DNA of 7,982 nucleotides, from assembly GCA_964414015.1 (NCBI GenBank), contig CAYPUE010000032.1, positions 1 to 7,982 on the forward strand, read 5' to 3'. Shown piece by piece: positions 6,086 to 7,982 of the stretch. A program made the translations under genes and the position numbers. This DNA is from JAUSEW01 sp964414015 (GTDB lineage: Bacteria > Patescibacteriota > Microgenomatia > Levybacterales > UBA12049). The notes under the pieces were generated by a model. The model saw only the letters and a list, made by a program, of their open reading frames with translations, had not been told where the DNA came from and searched no databases. Within the stretch, counting starts at the first letter, position 1. Every line of letters begins with the position of its first letter.

Positions 6086-6713
6086 ACAGACTATTCTCGT
6101 TGTAATCGTTACCGCTGTAGCTGTGTGGATTATTATTAATATTACTTCCAATAGCGGGAATAAAGATAAGGCTTCACCAGTTCAAGGCAGCCAATCAACA
6201 GCAGATCATCACGGAGGAAGTTCGCTAGCGGACGCATCAGTTTTTAGCAATTTAGTAAGCAAAAGTGCGCCAGATTTTACTTTAGAAAGTTATGGCGGCA
6301 AGAGAGTTAGTTTAAATAATTTAAAAGGGAAAAATGTTGTTTTATTTTTTAGCGAGGGATTGATGTGTTATCCAGCCTGCTGGAATCAAATTGCGGCTTT
6401 TGGTAAAGATGGGAGATTTAATAATGAAAATACAATAGCCTTAACAATTGTCAACGACAGAAAAGAAGAATGGAAATCAGCAATCGACAAAATGCCGGAA
6501 TTGGCTTCGGCAATTGTGCTGTTTGATACGAATCGTTTGGTTTCGAAAAATTACGGAGTTTTATCGCTACCTTCATCTATGCACAAAGGCCAATTGCCAG
6601 GACATTCATATGTAATCATTGATAAAACAGGAACGATCCGTTTTGCAAAAGATGATATCCAGATGACAATAGCAAACGATGTTTTGATTTCAGAGATTGG
6701 AAAAATGAACTAG
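6075..6713 (+). CDS. Membrane-anchored redoxin (AhpC/TSA-like) with CxxxC and Sco-like His
   Basis: 212 residues. An N-terminal signal anchor (about 5-24, no lipobox Cys) is followed by a polar linker with H45-H46 and a thioredoxin-fold domain from about residue 64: SAPDFTLESYGGKRVSLNNL, then the strand NVVLFF. The active site is C98-Y-P-A-C102, a CxxxC spacing rather than the CxxC of TlpA/thioredoxin. Later, G176-H177-S178-Y-V-I-I-D stands where many peroxiredoxin-like proteins have Arg-Ser/Thr-x-x-x-Ile-Asp. CxxxC plus a downstream His before a strand is the copper-binding pattern of Sco proteins. It should act outside the membrane as a thiol oxidoreductase or copper chaperone; the overlapping CcdA-like gene would keep it reduced (inference). 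A plain peroxiredoxin-like role is the alternative. Confidence 0.82.
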   Translation: MKYKQTILVVIVTAVAVWIIINITSNSGNKDKASPVQGSQSTADHHGGSSLADASVFSNLVSKSAPDFTLESYGGKRVSLNNLKGKNVVLFFSEGLMCYPACWNQIAAFGKDGRFNNENTIALTIVNDRKEEWKSAIDKMPELASAIVLFDTNRLVSKNYGVLSLPSSMHKGQLPGHSYVIIDKTGTIRFAKDDIQMTIANDVLISEIGKMN

Positions 6714-6724
6714 TGCGGGAGAGG

Positions 6725-7204
6725 ATGGAAGAAGTAAATTATGAAAATATGAAAAAAATTGCCAAACCTCTTTTTGCAGGTTTTTTAGCAAGCGTAGGCT
6801 TGCTGGGTTTGTATTTTACGATTTTGAACTTTGTCTCGGGATGGGATTTTACTTTAAAACAATTTACTGCATTTTGGTATTTTATCATCCTTCTGGCTTT
6901 GGGTTTTGGTATTCAAGTTGGCTTATATGTTTTTCTTAAAACTAAAATTAAAGCAAATAACCAATCAGGCAAAATAGTAGCAGTTTCCGGGACAACGTCG
7001 ACAGTTGCTATGATTTCCTGCTGTTCGCATTATTTGGTAAATTTATTACCGATAATTGGTGCAATTGGGCTTGTTACTTTTATTGCTCAATATCAGATAC
7101 AGTTGTTTTGGGTTGGAATTGCTGCTAATTTAATAGGGATTTTTTATATGGCAAGAAAAATCACAAATTTTAAAATGTTTGAGAGGAGGGAGGTGAGAGA
7201 ATGA
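6725..7204 (+). CDS. Four-helix membrane protein with CCSHY motif, function unknown
   Basis: 159 residues from ATG 6725. About four helices: two before a basic loop (about 15-40 and 47-70), then one starting SGTTSTVAMISCCSHYL, and one in the last third. The motif is C99-C100-S-H102-Y followed by VNLLPIIGAIG, then a Gln/Tyr stretch and a helix ending ANLIGI. I recall a family of bacterial membrane proteins with CC-x-H-H/Y then LPxxG near metal-handling genes, without a proven role. Vicinal Cys in a membrane helix also recalls the mercury transporter MerT, but the rest does not match. Start is uncertain: GTG 6713 and ATG 6749 are in frame; GGGAGAGG just before 6725 is rather close to it. It overlaps the next gene by ATGA. 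Confidence 0.75.
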   Translation: MEEVNYENMKKIAKPLFAGFLASVGLLGLYFTILNFVSGWDFTLKQFTAFWYFIILLALGFGIQVGLYVFLKTKIKANNQSGKIVAVSGTTSTVAMISCCSHYLVNLLPIIGAIGLVTFIAQYQIQLFWVGIAANLIGIFYMARKITNFKMFERREVRE

Positions 7205-7458
7205 AAGAAATACCATTTGCAAACGCTTTGGCTTTGGTGTCAGGCTTGGTTTCGCTTATTTGCGCAGCAGGGGTTTGGCTTGCCAGAGATGCTTTTGTCG
7301 GACTTTTTGGAGAAATATTTCACGGAATCAATCTGGCGGCCTTACCTATTAAAGAAGTAACCATCAGCGGTGTCATAACCGGTTTAATTGTTGTTGTTAT
7401 TTCCGGTTGGGTTTTGGGTTATATCTTTGCAAGCTTATATAATAAATTCGCCAGATAA
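7201..7458 (+). CDS. DUF5676-like small membrane protein
   Basis: 85 residues with two hydrophobic helices (about 9-28 and 54-78) and a middle amphipathic stretch. The N-terminal FANALALVSGLVSLIC and the C-terminal pattern of a Gly-rich helix ending IFASLYNKFAR resemble DUF5676 proteins (xFALAxGIVW ... GxxxGxxFAWLYNK), small membrane proteins often found with heavy-metal ATPases and YHS or DUF2933 genes. No function is known. A strong GGAGGTGA (7189-7196) precedes the ATG, and the start overlaps the stop of the previous gene by four bases (ATGA), so coupled translation is expected. One Cys (residue 21) is in the first helix. Gene call firm; family match moderate. Confidence 0.72.
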   Translation: MKEIPFANALALVSGLVSLICAAGVWLARDAFVGLFGEIFHGINLAALPIKEVTISGVITGLIVVVISGWVLGYIFASLYNKFAR

Positions 7459-7470
7459 AGATTAACTTTT

Positions 7471-7923
7471 ATGAAAAAAGCAATAATGATATTGCTGGTT
7501 GTGCTTGTAGTCGTTTTATTGGCGTTGATATTGTTAGACAAAAAACCCAATAAAGAAACCGTTTCCGGTAGGGAAAGAGTGGAACCAACTCAAGTTTTAA
7601 CTAAATACAAAACACAGGAGAATTCTGAAGGGTCAGTGACTGTTGAAGTAACCCCACTGGTAATATCGGCAAAAGAAAATGTTATTTTTAGTGTTTCAAT
7701 AGATACGCATTCAATAGGGCTTGACGACAATCTAAGAGACATTTCAATTCTTTTTGACGATATGGGAAATAAGTATAGGGCAATTAGTTGGGATGGGGGA
7801 ACAGGGGGACACCATCTGGAAGGGAAACTAATTTTCCCTAATGTTTCATCCGGAACAAAAGAGATTAGGCTCATTATTTCGGGACTTGCCGGAATAAAGA
7901 AGGAATTTAAATGGGCTCTTTGA
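7471..7923 (+). CDS. Anchored extracytoplasmic protein with GGHH motif, function unknown
   Basis: 150 residues. A Lys-led hydrophobic segment (4-22) is a signal anchor; a polar linker follows, then a domain from about residue 53 to the end with alternating strands, probably a beta sandwich. Notable motifs are D78-T-H80-S, the segment SILFDDMGNKY, then SWDGG and G112-G-H114-H115-L-E-G, and a final KEFKW. I recall the same order (DTHS ... DD.GN.Y ... W.G ... GGHH..G ... F.W) in secreted proteins of several bacterial phyla near metal genes, with no assigned role. The three His and nearby acids could form a metal site outside the membrane. There are no Cys or Met clusters. The ribosome-binding site is weak. 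It is the last gene of the run. Confidence 0.75.
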   Translation: MKKAIMILLVVLVVVLLALILLDKKPNKETVSGRERVEPTQVLTKYKTQENSEGSVTVEVTPLVISAKENVIFSVSIDTHSIGLDDNLRDISILFDDMGNKYRAISWDGGTGGHHLEGKLIFPNVSSGTKEIRLIISGLAGIKKEFKWAL

Positions 7924-7935
7924 GCTGGCTGTATA

Positions 7936-7966
7936 AGTTACGAAACATATTAGACATTTCGTAACT
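7936..7966. repeat. Perfect 10-bp inverted repeat with 11-base spacer
   Basis: AGTTACGAAA (7936-7945) and TTTCGTAACT (7957-7966) are exact reverse complements. The site starts 13 bases after the last gene's stop. Only three of ten pairs are GC and no T-run follows, so as an intrinsic terminator it is weak, although it could mark the end of the transcript. Other readings are a dimer-binding operator or a recombinase/element-end site. An ATG directly follows (7967, reading MDHYA to the window end), without a ribosome-binding site, so whether a gene starts there cannot be judged. Confidence 0.55.
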
Positions 7967-7982
7967 ATGGATCATTACGCCA

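Noticed and set aside
6713..7204. MerT-type mercury transporter
   Set aside because: Only the vicinal Cys pair in a helix is shared; the lengths, helix order and the CCSHY-LLPxxG context do not match MerT, so no symbol was given.
1..7982. CRISPR arrays, tRNA or rRNA genes, insertion sequences
   Set aside because: No repeated spacer-like units, no tRNA-like cloverleaf or conserved rRNA stretches, and no transposase were seen; the gaps between genes are too short to hold them.

Overview
This window reads as one dense, plus-strand run of about fourteen genes. Gaps between genes are at most about 35 bases, and several neighbours overlap by 4 to 14 bases. It begins inside a gene, and no gene is visible on the minus strand. 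The DNA is AT-rich, the proteins are short, and TGA works as a normal stop (genes ending at 7204 and 7923), so a UGA-recoded code is unlikely. These traits, with the mix of small membrane and metal-binding families, suggest a small-genome bacterium such as a Patescibacteria/CPR lineage. That placement is an inference; no rRNA or marker gene is present.

Layout. (1) 1-432: the 3' half of a CcdA-type membrane protein. (2) 468-1289: a 48-residue Met/Trp-rich membrane peptide, a DoxX-family protein, and a 51-residue heavy-metal-binding-domain protein. (3) 1317-2536: a lycopene-cyclase-fold membrane protein and an unassigned four-helix membrane protein. (4) 2540-4786: a P1B-type heavy-metal ATPase, most likely a Cu(I) exporter, with a CPD motif in place of CPC. 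(5) 4802-5196: a YHS metal-binding protein and a DUF2933-like small membrane protein. (6) 5183-6713: a full-length CcdA-like protein with two Cys-Cys pairs, then a membrane-anchored thioredoxin-fold protein with CxxxC. (7) 6725-7923: a membrane protein with a CCSHY motif, a DUF5676-like protein, and an anchored extracytoplasmic domain with a GGHH motif. (8) 7924-7982: noncoding DNA with a perfect 10-bp inverted repeat.

How they may work together. The recognisable parts point to soft-metal (copper, possibly mercury) handling linked to thiol redox chemistry across the membrane. The ATPase would export metal. The HMBD and YHS proteins would bind it on the cytoplasmic side. The CcdA protein would carry electrons outward to the anchored CxxxC protein, whose Cys-Cys-His pattern resembles the Sco copper chaperones. 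Several small membrane proteins of unknown role carry Cys-Cys, His or Met clusters. No metal-responsive regulator is visible; it may lie outside the window.
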